DNA of 53,051 nucleotides from CAKZYD01 sp039814715 (GTDB lineage Bacteria; Pseudomonadota; Alphaproteobacteria; Sphingomonadales; CAKZYD01), in assembly GCA_039814715.1 (NCBI GenBank), contig JBCCAR010000023.1:1-53051 (forward strand). Direction: 5' to 3'. This document shows positions 41,607-50,223 of this stretch, piece after piece. Numbering within the stretch: the stretch's first letter is position 1; every line of letters begins with the position of its first letter. The translations under genes were made by a program, and so were the position numbers. The notes beneath the pieces are model-generated. The model worked only from the letters and a program-made list of their open reading frames with translations. It made no database searches and was not told the origin of the DNA.

Positions 41607-41674
41607 AACATTACCAGCGCAGCCCAGGTCGTCTTTTTAGATTAACGTCGCCCTTTAAGGTGGCAATCGGCGCT

Positions 41675-42106
41675 CTAAGCGGCTGCCATCTCCGCTTCAT
41701 CCTCATCCGCCGCCATTACGGGGCCAGAGTCTTGGCCTTTGGCGTCGGGGTCTCGATCAACGAGCTCAATAATCGCCATCGGCGCGGCATCACCATAGCG
41801 CATGCCAGCTTTGAGGACCCGGGTGTAGCCACCTGGGCGCTCGCCGTAACGTTCGGCCAGTGTATCGAACAACTTGGTCACCATCGTCTCGTCTTGCAGC
41901 TGCGCAATCGCGAGCCGGCGATTGGCAAGGCCGCCATGTTTTCCAAGCGTGATTAGCTTTTCCACAATCGGCCGCAGTTCTTTGGCCTTGGGCAGAGTGG
42001 TCTTAATCTGCTCATGCTTAATAAGCGCATTTGCCATATTCATAAACATGGACCGGCGATGTGAGGACGTTCTGTTGAGCTTTCGCCCTGACTTGCGATG
42101 CCGCAT
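41675..42106 (-). CDS. rplQ: 50S ribosomal protein L17
   Basis: 143 residues: MRHRKSGRKLNRTSSHRRSMFMNM is the standard N-terminus, with the C-terminal half ending in an acidic tail (DEDEAEMAAA). It is the last gene of the rpsM-rpsK-rpoA-rplQ unit, 75 bases after rpoA. I saw no good terminator in the 68 bases between it and the convergent glycosyltransferase-like gene. Confidence 0.98.
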   Translation of the reverse strand: MRHRKSGRKLNRTSSHRRSMFMNMANALIKHEQIKTTLPKAKELRPIVEKLITLGKHGGLANRRLAIAQLQDETMVTKLFDTLAERYGERPGGYTRVLKAGMRYGDAAPMAIIELVDRDPDAKGQDSGPVMAADEDEAEMAAA

Positions 42107-42181
42107 GGCACCCTCCTTTTATCATCTTCAAAGCCTTCCTCCCCGCTTGGCAGCGCTAAAGAAAGCTTCAAGTTTTCCTAA

Positions 42182-43198
42182 CTAAAATTCTTGTTCGAGC
42201 TTTTTCGCCAGGTCTTCAATGTTTTCCGGTGGCCAGCCAGGCACATCCATACCCAGTTTCAGGCCCATCTGCGCAAGAACTTCTTTGATCTCGTTGAGCG
42301 ACTTGCGGCCGAAGTTCGGCGTGCGCAGCATCTCTGCTTCTGTCTTCTGAATGAGATCGCCAATGTAGACGATGTTGTCGTTCTTCAAGCAGTTTGCAGA
42401 GCGGACAGACAATTCGAGTTCGTCCACTTTGCGCAATAAATGACGATTGAACGCTGGTTCGTCGTCTTCTTCCTGCTTCACTTCTTCGCGTGGCTCTTCA
42501 AAATTGATGAACAGCTGCAACTGGTCTTGCAAAATCCGCGCGGCATACGCCAGCGCGTCGTCGGCTGTGACTGTGCCATCTGTTTCGATGGTCATGCTTA
42601 GCTTGTCATAGTCAAGCACCTGACCCTCCCGAGTTGGCTCCACTTTGTAGGAAACCTGGCGCACTGGACTGTAAAGAGCGTCAACGGGGATAAGACCAAT
42701 TGGCGCGTCTGCTGGACGGTTTTGATTAGCAGGCACATAGCCTTTGCCCGAATTCACCGAGAGCTCCATGGACAAGTCAGCGCCATCATCTAGCGTGCAG
42801 ATGACCAAATCTTTGTTCATGATCTCGACATCTGCAGTTTCGGCAATCGCGCCTGCGCGCACTTCGCCTGGGCCTTTGGCCTGTAAGGACAAACGCTTCT
42901 CGCCATCAGAATGCACTTTCAGGGCAAGCTGTTTAATGTTGAGGATCACGTCCGTGACGTCCTCGCGTACACCATTAATGGACGAGAATTCATGCAGTAC
43001 GCCATCAATATGGACGGCCGTGACAGATGCCCCTTGAAGCGAGGACAGCAAAACCCGGCGCAGCGAATTGCCCAAGGTCATGCCAAAACCACGCTCAAGT
43101 GGCTCGGCTGTAAAGGTCGCACGGTTTGAGCCGCGCACGCCTTCTTGAACATCCAGGCCAGTCGGTTTGATCAGTTCTTGCCAGTTCTTATGTATCAC
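42182..43198 (-). CDS. rpoA: RNA polymerase alpha subunit
   Basis: 338 residues. N-terminal assembly domain (FTAEPLERGFGMTLGNSLRRVL, ~28-50), flexible acidic linker (EEPREEVKQEEDD, ~235-247), C-terminal domain for UP-element and activator binding with SVRSANCLKNDNI (the Arg265 region) and FGRKSLNEIKEVL. The start is GTG 43198 (MIHKNWQELIKPTG), preceded by AAGGAACG. Confidence 0.99.
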   Translation of the reverse strand: MIHKNWQELIKPTGLDVQEGVRGSNRATFTAEPLERGFGMTLGNSLRRVLLSSLQGASVTAVHIDGVLHEFSSINGVREDVTDVILNIKQLALKVHSDGEKRLSLQAKGPGEVRAGAIAETADVEIMNKDLVICTLDDGADLSMELSVNSGKGYVPANQNRPADAPIGLIPVDALYSPVRQVSYKVEPTREGQVLDYDKLSMTIETDGTVTADDALAYAARILQDQLQLFINFEEPREEVKQEEDDEPAFNRHLLRKVDELELSVRSANCLKNDNIVYIGDLIQKTEAEMLRTPNFGRKSLNEIKEVLAQMGLKLGMDVPGWPPENIEDLAKKLEQEF

Positions 43199-43305
43199 CC
43201 GTGAACGTTCCTTTGCTTTTTATTCTGCAATGCCCGCCCCTGCTTTCTCATCGCAGCGGCGGCGCAGGCGCTACCCCTAACAAGAGCAGCGAAAATTACA
43301 TTGAC

Positions 43306-43695
43306 CTAAACGCGGCGGCGCTTGCGTGGGCGCACCCCATTGTGCGGTATCGGCGATACATCGCGGATCGATGTGATCGTAAACCCAACTGCTTGCAATG
43401 CCCGCAGCGCGCTCTCGCGGCCTGACCCCGGACCTTTGACTTCGACTTCCAGCGTTTTCATGCCGTGGTCTTGCGCCTTTTTGCCTGCGTCTTCAGCAGC
43501 CATCTGCGCTGCATAGGGCGTGGACTTGCGCGAGCCTTTAAACCCCTGCTGACCAGCCGACGACCACGAAATCGTGTTGCCCTGGGCATCGGAAATCGTG
43601 ATCATTGTGTTGTTAAAAGAAGCGTTCACATGAGCGACGCCGCTGGAGATATTTTTTCGCTCGCGTTTGCGAACGCGGCCCTGTTCTTTTGCCAT
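43306..43695 (-). CDS. rpsK: 30S ribosomal protein S11
   Basis: 129 residues; platform protein of the small subunit. ISSGVAHVNASFNNTMITI, SAGQQGFKGSRKSTPYAAQ and the basic C-terminus GVRPRKRRRV are diagnostic. Twelve bases after rpsM; a 107-base gap follows before rpoA, without a promoter I could support. Confidence 0.99.
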   Translation of the reverse strand: MAKEQGRVRKRERKNISSGVAHVNASFNNTMITISDAQGNTISWSSAGQQGFKGSRKSTPYAAQMAAEDAGKKAQDHGMKTLEVEVKGPGSGRESALRALQAVGFTITSIRDVSPIPHNGVRPRKRRRV

Positions 43696-43707
43696 GTTTC
43701 GCTACCC

Positions 43708-44076
43708 TTATTTCTTCTTGCCGGCGATTGGTTTAGCCGGACCCTTGCGCGTGCGTGCGTTGGTGTGCGTGCGCTGCCCGCGTACGGGAAGACCGCGGCG
43801 ATGGCGCAGCCCGCGATAGCTGGCCAAATCCATTAAACGTTTGATGTTCATGGCCACTTCGCGGCGCAGATCCCCTTCTACGAGATAATCAGCATCGATT
43901 AGTTCGCGAATCTGAAGCACTTCAGCATCAGACAGGTCATTGACCCGGCGTTCCTGACCAATGTTCAGCTTTTCACAAATCTCTTTGGCCTTTGTACGGC
44001 CGATCCCATGAATGTAGCTAAGCCCGATTTCGACTCGCTTATTCGTTGGAATATTAACGCCAGCTATGCGCGCCAC
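43708..44076 (-). CDS. rpsM: 30S ribosomal protein S13
   Basis: 122 residues: MARIAGVNIPTNKRVEIGLSY-type start, helix-two-turn-helix with IGRTKAKEIC, basic tail RGQRTHTNARTRKGPAKP. First gene of a unit with its own promoter (44200-44227). AGGAG six bases before the ATG. Confidence 0.99.
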   Translation of the reverse strand: MARIAGVNIPTNKRVEIGLSYIHGIGRTKAKEICEKLNIGQERRVNDLSDAEVLQIRELIDADYLVEGDLRREVAMNIKRLMDLASYRGLRHRRGLPVRGQRTHTNARTRKGPAKPIAGKKK

Positions 44077-44094
44077 GTGTGTCTCCTAGTCGTT

Positions 44095-44110
44095 ATCGCC
44101 AACCGGCGAT
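44095..44110 (-). other. Leader hairpin upstream of rpsM
   Basis: ATCGCC-GGTT-GGCGAT is a perfect six-pair stem with a tetraloop, 19 bases before the rpsM ATG and just upstream of its ribosome-binding site. In enterobacteria S4 represses this operon through a leader structure; this element could be an analogue, but no sequence likeness is claimed. Confidence 0.3.
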
Positions 44111-44199
44111 TGCCATTTTTGCACAAAGAGCCAAACCGACCCATTGCCCTCGCATCAGTTTCAAGGCCTATGGCCGACTCACCTTGCGGAAAGCGGCGC

Positions 44200-44227
44200 A
44201 GTATAGGCCTCAAGTTCTATTCGTCAA
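44200..44227 (-). promoter_or_regulatory. Strong sigma-70-type promoter for rpsM-rpsK-rpoA-rplQ
   Basis: On the - strand TTGACG (44227-44222), a 16-base spacer and TATACT (44205-44200) fit consensus at 5 of 6 in each box. Transcription would start near 44193, giving a leader of about 117 bases. It occupies the only sizeable gap (180 bases) in the ribosomal protein cluster, between adk and rpsM. Confidence 0.7.
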
Positions 44228-44256
44228 TACAGCCGGCAAAGAATCTCCTTGACGGC

Positions 44257-44907
44257 CTAAATTCCATCCAGCGCTTTAAAAATCTGCTTCGTCACTTCAT
44301 CAATCGGCGCCATCCCATCGATGCTCACCAGGCGCCCTTTTTCGCTGTAATAGTCGATCAAAGGCGAGGTGGTGTCGTGGTATACTTTCAGCCGGTCGCG
44401 AACAGTTTCTGCGTTGTCATCTGCGCGGCGCTTAAACTCTGTACTGCCGCATTCATCGCAAACGCCGTCGACCGCTGGCTTCTTAAATTGATCATGGTAG
44501 CCCGCTCCGCATTTAGCGCAGGTGAAACGTCCTGTGACGCGCTTTACTAAGGCTTCGTCATCAACTTTCATTTCAACGACCCGGTCCAGGACCAAATCTT
44601 TTTCAGCCAGCATCACATCGAGCGCTTCGGCCTGCGCCAAGTTGCGCGGAAAACCGTCTAGAATGAAGCCATCTTTCGCGTCTGGCTGATCGATACGGTC
44701 TGAGATAATCCCGATAACAATCTCATCGGTAACAAGCGCGCCCGCATCCATTGCTTCTTTGGCCTTCAGGCCGACCGGTGTGCCCGCTGCAACAGCTTCG
44801 CGCAGCATATCGCCTGTAGAGAGCTGGACCATCTTGCGGTCATCTTCAATCCGGCGTGCCTGGGTGCCCTTGCCCGCGCCTGGCGGTCCTAAAAGTATGA
44901 TGTTCAT
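44257..44907 (-). CDS. adk: Adenylate kinase with zinc-type lid
   Basis: 216 residues. P-loop GPPGAGKGTQA, ISDRI and FILDGFPRN. The lid (~128-153) carries four cysteines (CAKC and CDEC), so it should bind zinc as in Gram-positive and some alphaproteobacterial enzymes such as that of Paracoccus, unlike the E. coli lid. ATG 44907 overlaps the secY stop (ATGA). Last gene of the spc-type unit. Confidence 0.98.
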   Translation of the reverse strand: MNIILLGPPGAGKGTQARRIEDDRKMVQLSTGDMLREAVAAGTPVGLKAKEAMDAGALVTDEIVIGIISDRIDQPDAKDGFILDGFPRNLAQAEALDVMLAEKDLVLDRVVEMKVDDEALVKRVTGRFTCAKCGAGYHDQFKKPAVDGVCDECGSTEFKRRADDNAETVRDRLKVYHDTTSPLIDYYSEKGRLVSIDGMAPIDEVTKQIFKALDGI

Positions 44908-46253
44908 TTGCGTCCCCCCCGAAGCCGCGATTTCTTGATCAGGCCTTCGTATTGGTGCGCAACCAGGTGGCCTTGAATCTGGCTGACGGTATCCATGGTA
45001 ACAGAGACCACAATCAGCAGGCTAGTGCCACCAAAGTAGAACGGGACAGAATATCGGCTAATCAGAATTTCGGGGATGACGCAGATCACAGCCAGATAAA
45101 TCGCCCCAACAACGCTGATGCGCGTCAAAACATAGTCCAGATATTCCGCGGTCCGTTTGCCAGGACGAATGCCAGGAACAAAACCGCCATACTTCTTTAG
45201 GTTATCCGCAGTCTCTTCCGGGTTAAACACTACGGCAGTATAGAAGAAACAAAAGAAGACAATCATCGCCACGTAGACAGCAATATAAACTGGTGACCCG
45301 TGAGAGAGATTGGTCGTAATAATGGTGAGCCATTCTGCGCCGCCAGAGGCAGACAGGTTCGCGAGCGTTAGCGGCATCAACAAAATGGACGATGCGAAGA
45401 TCGGCGGGATAACCCCAGCCGTGTTTAGTTTAAGCGGCAAGTGACTGCTGTCCCCTTGGAACATGCGGTTTCCAACCTGCCGCTTTGGATACTGGATGAG
45501 GATGCGGCGCTGCGCGCGCTCAAAGAACACAATCCCAAGAATGACAGCGATGATAAGCGCTACCAACACCAGGATACCGACAGCGCCAAAGCTTGATTCA
45601 GTGCGGCCTAAACTCAACGTTGCACCAAGGGCTTTGGGTAGCTCGGCAACGATGCCGGCAAAAATGATCAAAGAAATACCATTGCCCACGCCGCGCGACG
45701 TGATTTGCTCACCGAGCCACATCAGGAACATCGTGCCGCCGAGGAGCGTAATGACAGTTGACACCCGGAAGAAGTAGCCAGGATCCATAACCGCCTGGAG
45801 GCCTGAACTACCGCCCCAATTTTCAAGGCCAATGGCAACGCCATAGCCCTGAACGACGCAAAGCAGTACGGTGCCATACCGCGTATATTGATTGATTTTC
45901 TTGCGGCCGCTTTCGCCTTCCTTTTTGAGCTGCGCCATGGTTGGCGACATGCTCGTCATCAACTGCATGATGATGGAGGCCGTGATGTAGGGCATGATGT
46001 TAAGCGCAACGATGCTCATGCGCTCAAGCGCACCGCCAGCAAACACATTGAACATACCCAAGACGCCGCCTTGCGACGCCTGGAACAAGTTCTGCAGCGC
46101 AACCTGATCAATACCTGGGAGCGGAATATAGGTACAAAGACGGTATACAATGAGCGCGCCCAGGGCGAACAAAATGCGCTGCTTCAGCTCCTTTGCTTTT
46201 GCAAAAGCGCCGAAGTTCAAATTCGCTGCAAATTGTTCTGCTTGGGATGCCAT
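44904..46253 (-). CDS. secY: Protein translocase subunit SecY
   Basis: Channel subunit of the Sec translocon, 449 residues with ten predicted membrane helices. LFALGALIVYRLCTYIPLPG opens helix 1, GGALERMSIVALNIMPYITA is the plug/TM2 region, KRTAEYLDYVLTRI is the C5 cytoplasmic loop, and the C-terminus EGLIKKSRLRGGRK is basic. 25 bases after rplO. Confidence 0.99.
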   Translation of the reverse strand: MASQAEQFAANLNFGAFAKAKELKQRILFALGALIVYRLCTYIPLPGIDQVALQNLFQASQGGVLGMFNVFAGGALERMSIVALNIMPYITASIIMQLMTSMSPTMAQLKKEGESGRKKINQYTRYGTVLLCVVQGYGVAIGLENWGGSSGLQAVMDPGYFFRVSTVITLLGGTMFLMWLGEQITSRGVGNGISLIIFAGIVAELPKALGATLSLGRTESSFGAVGILVLVALIIAVILGIVFFERAQRRILIQYPKRQVGNRMFQGDSSHLPLKLNTAGVIPPIFASSILLMPLTLANLSASGGAEWLTIITTNLSHGSPVYIAVYVAMIVFFCFFYTAVVFNPEETADNLKKYGGFVPGIRPGKRTAEYLDYVLTRISVVGAIYLAVICVIPEILISRYSVPFYFGGTSLLIVVSVTMDTVSQIQGHLVAHQYEGLIKKSRLRGGRK

Positions 46254-46278
46254 GGGTGTCTCCGCGGATCAGCCGCGC

Positions 46279-46758
46279 TTACTCAGCGGCGGCTTTACCT
46301 GACTGAATATCGACACTCCCGCCAGCCTTTTCAACCGCAGCAACAGCGGCCTTGGATGCGCCAGCAACCGCGATCTTCAAAGACGCAGTGATTTCCCCTT
46401 TGGCAAGCAAGCGTATACCGTCGCGCGGTTTTGTCACCACGCCGGCTGCTACCAATGCTTCAGCATCAACCGGTGCCTTTGCGTCCAGCTTGCCAGCATC
46501 AATCGCTTTTTGGAGACGGCCAATGTTGACGACTGCATAGGTCTTGGCAAACTTCACGTTACTAAAACCGCGCTTTGGCAAACGCATGTGAAGCGGCATT
46601 TGGCCGCCTTCAAAGCCTTTGATTGCAACGCCAGAGCGAGATTTCTGGCCTTTTTGGCCGCGGCCAGCCGTTTTACCAACGCCTGAGCCAAGACCGCGCC
46701 CAACACGGGTACGTGTCTTGCGGGCGCCCTGATTGTCTTTGAGTTCGTTTAATTTCAT
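46279..46758 (-). CDS. rplO: 50S ribosomal protein L15
   Basis: 159 residues: MKLNELKDNQGARKTRTRVG and the Gly-rich RNA-binding arm GRGLGSGVGKTAGRGQKGQK; globular C-terminal domain (~70-155). 76 bases separate it from rpmD upstream. Confidence 0.98.
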   Translation of the reverse strand: MKLNELKDNQGARKTRTRVGRGLGSGVGKTAGRGQKGQKSRSGVAIKGFEGGQMPLHMRLPKRGFSNVKFAKTYAVVNIGRLQKAIDAGKLDAKAPVDAEALVAAGVVTKPRDGIRLLAKGEITASLKIAVAGASKAAVAAVEKAGGSVDIQSGKAAAE

Positions 46759-46834
46759 GACTGCGTTTCCCTTATGCGCTGGCGCACTGCGTCCAACTCG
46801 GCCAATGCCTCTCAGTCAGATTGCAATAAAAGGC

Positions 46835-47023
46835 TTATTCGCCTTCTACGCGCACCATGTGATGTACTTTGCGGATCATGCCGCGTACAGACGGCGTATC
46901 TTCCAATTCACGCGTACGATGCATCTTACCAAGGCCAAGGCCTTTCAGCGTCGCAAGTTGATCTTTGGGTCGGCGAATTGGGCTTCCAATCTGCGTTACC
47001 TTCAGTGTTTTGGTTTTAGCCAT
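46835..47023 (-). CDS. rpmD: 50S ribosomal protein L30
   Basis: 62 residues; LKVTQIGSPIRRPKDQ and LGLGKMHRTRELEDTPSVRG are the family hallmarks. 24 bases after rpsE. Confidence 0.97.
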   Translation of the reverse strand: MAKTKTLKVTQIGSPIRRPKDQLATLKGLGLGKMHRTRELEDTPSVRGMIRKVHHMVRVEGE

Positions 47024-47047
47024 TGTTTTGAACTCTTATCGCTTCAA

Positions 47048-47620
47048 TCAATCAGCGCTAGCCGCTTCAAGCTCTACTTCCGCTTGATCTTTCATATCGC
47101 CGCGGCGCGCCACAATGTCCGAGACTTTAAGGCCGCGCTTCGCTGCCACCATTTTCGGGCTTTCTTCCGTCTTGAGCGCATCAAAGGTCGCCCGCACCAT
47201 GTTATAAGGGTTATTAGACCCCATGGACTTGGTCACAACGTCTTGAACGCCAAGGGCCTCGAAGACCGCGCGCATCGGGCCGCCAGCAATAATCCCCGTT
47301 CCCGGAGGCGCTGAGCGCAAGAACACTTTCCCCGCGCCCCAACGCCCGCTCGTATCATGATGCAGCGTGCGGCCTTCGCGAAGCGGAACGCGCATCATGT
47401 CTTTCTTGGCAGCATCGGTTGCCTTACGAATAGCTTCAGGAACCTCACGCGCTTTGCCATGGCCAAAACCAGCACGGCCCGATCCATCACCCACAACCAC
47501 CAAAGCGGCAAAACCGAAGCGGCGGCCACCTTTGACCACTTTCGCCACACGATTAATGTGGACAAGCTTCTCAATCAGGTCGCTTTCTTCGCGATCATTT
47601 TTCCGTTCAGGACGCGCCAT
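47048..47620 (-). CDS. rpsE: 30S ribosomal protein S5
   Basis: 190 residues. Double-stranded-RNA-binding-like N-domain (LIEKLVHINRVAKVVKGGRR, ALVVVGDGSGRAGFGHGKA) and C-domain (PPGTGIIAGGPMRAVFEALG). ATG 47620 follows AGAGAAG; an in-frame TTG at 47638 would add six residues (MKREDI) not seen in the family. Confidence 0.98.
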   Translation of the reverse strand: MARPERKNDREESDLIEKLVHINRVAKVVKGGRRFGFAALVVVGDGSGRAGFGHGKAREVPEAIRKATDAAKKDMMRVPLREGRTLHHDTSGRWGAGKVFLRSAPPGTGIIAGGPMRAVFEALGVQDVVTKSMGSNNPYNMVRATFDALKTEESPKMVAAKRGLKVSDIVARRGDMKDQAEVELEAASAD

Positions 47621-47665
47621 AATATCTTCTCTCTTCAACGCCGCTCGGCGCCGGTTGAACCTTTT

Positions 47666-48022
47666 TTAAAACTGGAGCCCGCCGTCGCGCGCTGCGTCTG
47701 CAAGTGCCTTCACGCGGCCGTGGTACAAAAAACCACCGCGGTCAAATACGACCTGCTCGACGCCTGCTTTTTTGGCGCGCTCAGCAATGAGCTTGCCAAC
47801 AGCCGTCGCCGCATCTGCCGTTGCGCCTGTGCTAGAGCGCAAATCCTTCTCGACTGTCGAGGCCGCCGCCAACGTCACACCCTTTACATCGTCAATCACC
47901 TGCGCATACATGTGCTTCGATGAGCGATGGATGGACAAGCGCGGCTTACCCCCGCCAATACGGCGGATGGTTGTGCGCACACGCGCACGGCGTCGTTCAA
48001 ATGATGTCTTCAGCTTTTTCAT
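47666..48022 (-). CDS. rplR: 50S ribosomal protein L18
   Basis: 118 residues; 5S rRNA-binding protein. Arg-rich N-terminus RRRARVRTTIRR, LSIHRSSKHMYAQVIDD, and C-terminal FDRGGFLYHGRVKALADAAR. 12 bases after rplF. Confidence 0.98.
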   Translation of the reverse strand: MKKLKTSFERRRARVRTTIRRIGGGKPRLSIHRSSKHMYAQVIDDVKGVTLAAASTVEKDLRSSTGATADAATAVGKLIAERAKKAGVEQVVFDRGGFLYHGRVKALADAARDGGLQF

Positions 48023-48034
48023 CGCCTTCAGGCC

Positions 48035-48568
48035 CTATTTCTTCTTACCTTCCTTGCGGAAGATGTACTCGCCCTCATACTTCACACCCTTACCTTTATA
48101 AGGCTCAGGCGGACGGAAAGAACGGATTTCAGCGGCCACTTGGCCAACCTTCTGTTTATCGATGCCAGAAATTTCAATCGTGGTCTGATCAGGCGTCTTG
48201 ATGTCGATACCCTCTGGCGCAGGGTAATCGATGTCATGGCTATAGCCCAATTGCAGGTTGAGACTTTTGCCCTTCATCTGCGCGCGGTAGCCAACGCCGT
48301 TGATTTCAAGCTTCTTGGTAAAGCCCTGCGTCACGCCTTCAACAAGGTTCGCGACCAGTGTCCGCGACATACCCCATGCAGAGCGCGCTGACTTGGCCTT
48401 GGACTTCGGATGAACGACAACTTCGCCCTCTTTCAGCTCAAGCGTGATTTCATCTAGCATCGTCATGGCCAGCAAGCCCTTGGGTCCTTTGACCTCAAGA
48501 TTGTTGCCATCCACATTGATCGTTACCCCGGACGGGACTGCGATCGGTTGTTTGCCAATACGTGACAT
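48035..48568 (-). CDS. rplF: 50S ribosomal protein L6
   Basis: 177 residues: MSRIGKQPIAVPSGVT, duplicated alpha/beta domain, and C-terminal signature PEPYKGKGVKYEGEYI. 29 bases after rpsH. Confidence 0.99.
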   Translation of the reverse strand: MSRIGKQPIAVPSGVTINVDGNNLEVKGPKGLLAMTMLDEITLELKEGEVVVHPKSKAKSARSAWGMSRTLVANLVEGVTQGFTKKLEINGVGYRAQMKGKSLNLQLGYSHDIDYPAPEGIDIKTPDQTTIEISGIDKQKVGQVAAEIRSFRPPEPYKGKGVKYEGEYIFRKEGKKK

Positions 48569-48597
48569 GGTCGTTCCTCTCTACCGCCGCCCTATCT

Positions 48598-48996
48598 TTA
48601 GAAGACGGTGCAAAGCACTTCGCCGCCGACATTCTTCTCGCGCGCTTCCGCGTCAGAGAGAACACCCTTGGGTGTTGATACAATCGAAATACCAAGGCCG
48701 TTCAGAACACGCGGAAGGTCTGAGGCGCCAGAATAAACACGGCGGCCAGGTTTCGACACACGGGCGATCTCCCGGATTACGGGGTCACCTTCATGGTATT
48801 TCAGCTCAATGCGGATCTCTTTGTGGCTTTGGGAGAGATCCTCAACGTTATAGCCGCGAATATACCCCTCACGCTGCAACACATCGAGCACACGCGCACG
48901 CAGTTTTGATGCAGGAGAGAGTATCGTCTCCTTGCGCGCACGTTGGCCGTTGCGAATACGGGTGAGCATATCGCCAAGCGGATCAGTCATCGACAT
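48598..48996 (-). CDS. rpsH: 30S ribosomal protein S8
   Basis: 132 residues: DPLGDMLTRIRNGQRA at the N-terminus and GISIVSTPKGVLSDAEAR at the C-terminus. Central 16S-binding protein and, in enterobacteria, the repressor of the spc operon. Confidence 0.99.
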   Translation of the reverse strand: MSMTDPLGDMLTRIRNGQRARKETILSPASKLRARVLDVLQREGYIRGYNVEDLSQSHKEIRIELKYHEGDPVIREIARVSKPGRRVYSGASDLPRVLNGLGISIVSTPKGVLSDAEAREKNVGGEVLCTVF

Positions 48997-49008
48997 AGTG
49001 TGTCTCCC

Positions 49009-49314
49009 TTACCAGCTTGATTTCACAACGCCGGGAACAAGCCCGTCGGATGCAAGGTCACGAAGTGCAATCCGCGACATGCGAAATTTGCGATAATAGG
49101 CGCGCGGACGGCCTGTAATCTCGCAGCGATTGCGCACCCGCGTAGGGTTCGAATTGCGCGGTAACTCAGCAAGCTTCAGCCGCGCTAACAGCCGCTCTTC
49201 TTCGGGCAAGCTTTCATCATTGGCTTGCGCTTTTAGGCGCTCACGCTTACCGGCATATTTCTTTACCAGCTTCATCCGGCGCTTGTTTTTTTCAATTGCA
49301 CTGACTTTTGCCAT
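49009..49314 (-). CDS. rpsN: 30S ribosomal protein S14
   Basis: 101 residues, the long zinc-free type: there are too few cysteines for a zinc ribbon (one, in RNRCEITGRPRAYYRKF). C-terminal FRMSRIALRDLASDG is typical. 12 bases upstream of rpsH. Confidence 0.98.
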   Translation of the reverse strand: MAKVSAIEKNKRRMKLVKKYAGKRERLKAQANDESLPEEERLLARLKLAELPRNSNPTRVRNRCEITGRPRAYYRKFRMSRIALRDLASDGLVPGVVKSSW

Positions 49315-49337
49315 TGTCTCTAACGTCCTTTCGCCGC

Positions 49338-49904
49338 TCAGTCGTTCTTCTGAAACGGCATGTTGAAGTTACGCAGAAGTTCGCGCGCCTCATCATCGGT
49401 CTTCGCAGTGGTACAGATGATAACATCCATGCCCCGCACCTTATCGATATTGTCGTAGCTAATTTCCGGGAACACGATCTGTTCCTTCAGGCCCATGGCA
49501 TAGTTGCCGCGGCCATCGAAGCTTTTCGGGTTCACACCGCGAGAGTCACGTACCCGCGGCAATGCCACCGTGATCAAGCGGTCCAGGAATTCATACATGC
49601 GGTCCTTGCGCAGCGTGACTTTACAGCCGATGGCCATGCCTTCACGCAGCTTAAAGCCCGCAATGGATTTCTTCGCCCGCGCGACCACTGGCTTCTGGCC
49701 AGCAATAAGGCTCATTTCTTCAACGGCCTTTTCGAGCTTTTTCTTATCCTGCGCGGCTTCCCCAACACCCATATTGAGAACAATTTTCTCAAGGCGAGGA
49801 ATTTCCATCACATTTTTATAGCCGAACTTCTCGCCCATCGCTGCTACGATGGTATCGCGATATTGCGCCTTAAAGCGCGGTTCGTAATTTTGCGTGTCAG
49901 CCAT
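49338..49904 (-). CDS. rplE: 50S ribosomal protein L5
   Basis: 188 residues; 5S rRNA-binding protein of the central protuberance. ENIVLNMGVG-like KIVLNMGVGEA, KLREGMAIGCKVTLR, DSRGVNPKSFDGRGNY and FPEISYDNIDKVRGMDV. Overlaps rplX by eight bases. Confidence 0.99.
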   Translation of the reverse strand: MADTQNYEPRFKAQYRDTIVAAMGEKFGYKNVMEIPRLEKIVLNMGVGEAAQDKKKLEKAVEEMSLIAGQKPVVARAKKSIAGFKLREGMAIGCKVTLRKDRMYEFLDRLITVALPRVRDSRGVNPKSFDGRGNYAMGLKEQIVFPEISYDNIDKVRGMDVIICTTAKTDDEARELLRNFNMPFQKND

Positions 49905-50220
49905 TGATCACGTCTCCAGAGGCTTTCGCATAACGGACTTTCTTGCCGTCTTCGATCCGATACCCAACCCTGGTAGGCTTGCCAGACTGAGGGTCTGCAA
50001 TCGCCAAGTTTGAAATATGGATCGGCGCTTCTTTATTATCGATGCCGCCAGGTTGCTGCATGGAGGGCTTGCGTTTGCGCTCCACCATATTGAGGCCGCT
50101 TACGATGGCCTTTGCATCCTTTGGCATTACTTTTTTGACTTCACCCGTCTTGCCCTTGTCCTTACCGGCCAGAACAACCACGGTGTCGCCTGTTTTAATT
50201 TTCAGCTTCGGCTGGGACAT
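49897..50220 (-). CDS. rplX: 50S ribosomal protein L24
   Basis: 107 residues with a KOW motif near the start (KTGDTVVVLAGKDKGKTG) and HISNLAIADPQSGKPTRVGY. Assembly initiator of the large subunit. Three bases after rplN. Confidence 0.98.
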   Translation of the reverse strand: MSQPKLKIKTGDTVVVLAGKDKGKTGEVKKVMPKDAKAIVSGLNMVERKRKPSMQQPGGIDNKEAPIHISNLAIADPQSGKPTRVGYRIEDGKKVRYAKASGDVING

Positions 50221-50223
50221 GAC

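Noticed and set aside
41607..41674. Terminator between rplQ and the glycosyltransferase-like gene
   Set aside because: I tested the short repeats in this gap on both strands and none forms a stable stem with a T tract.
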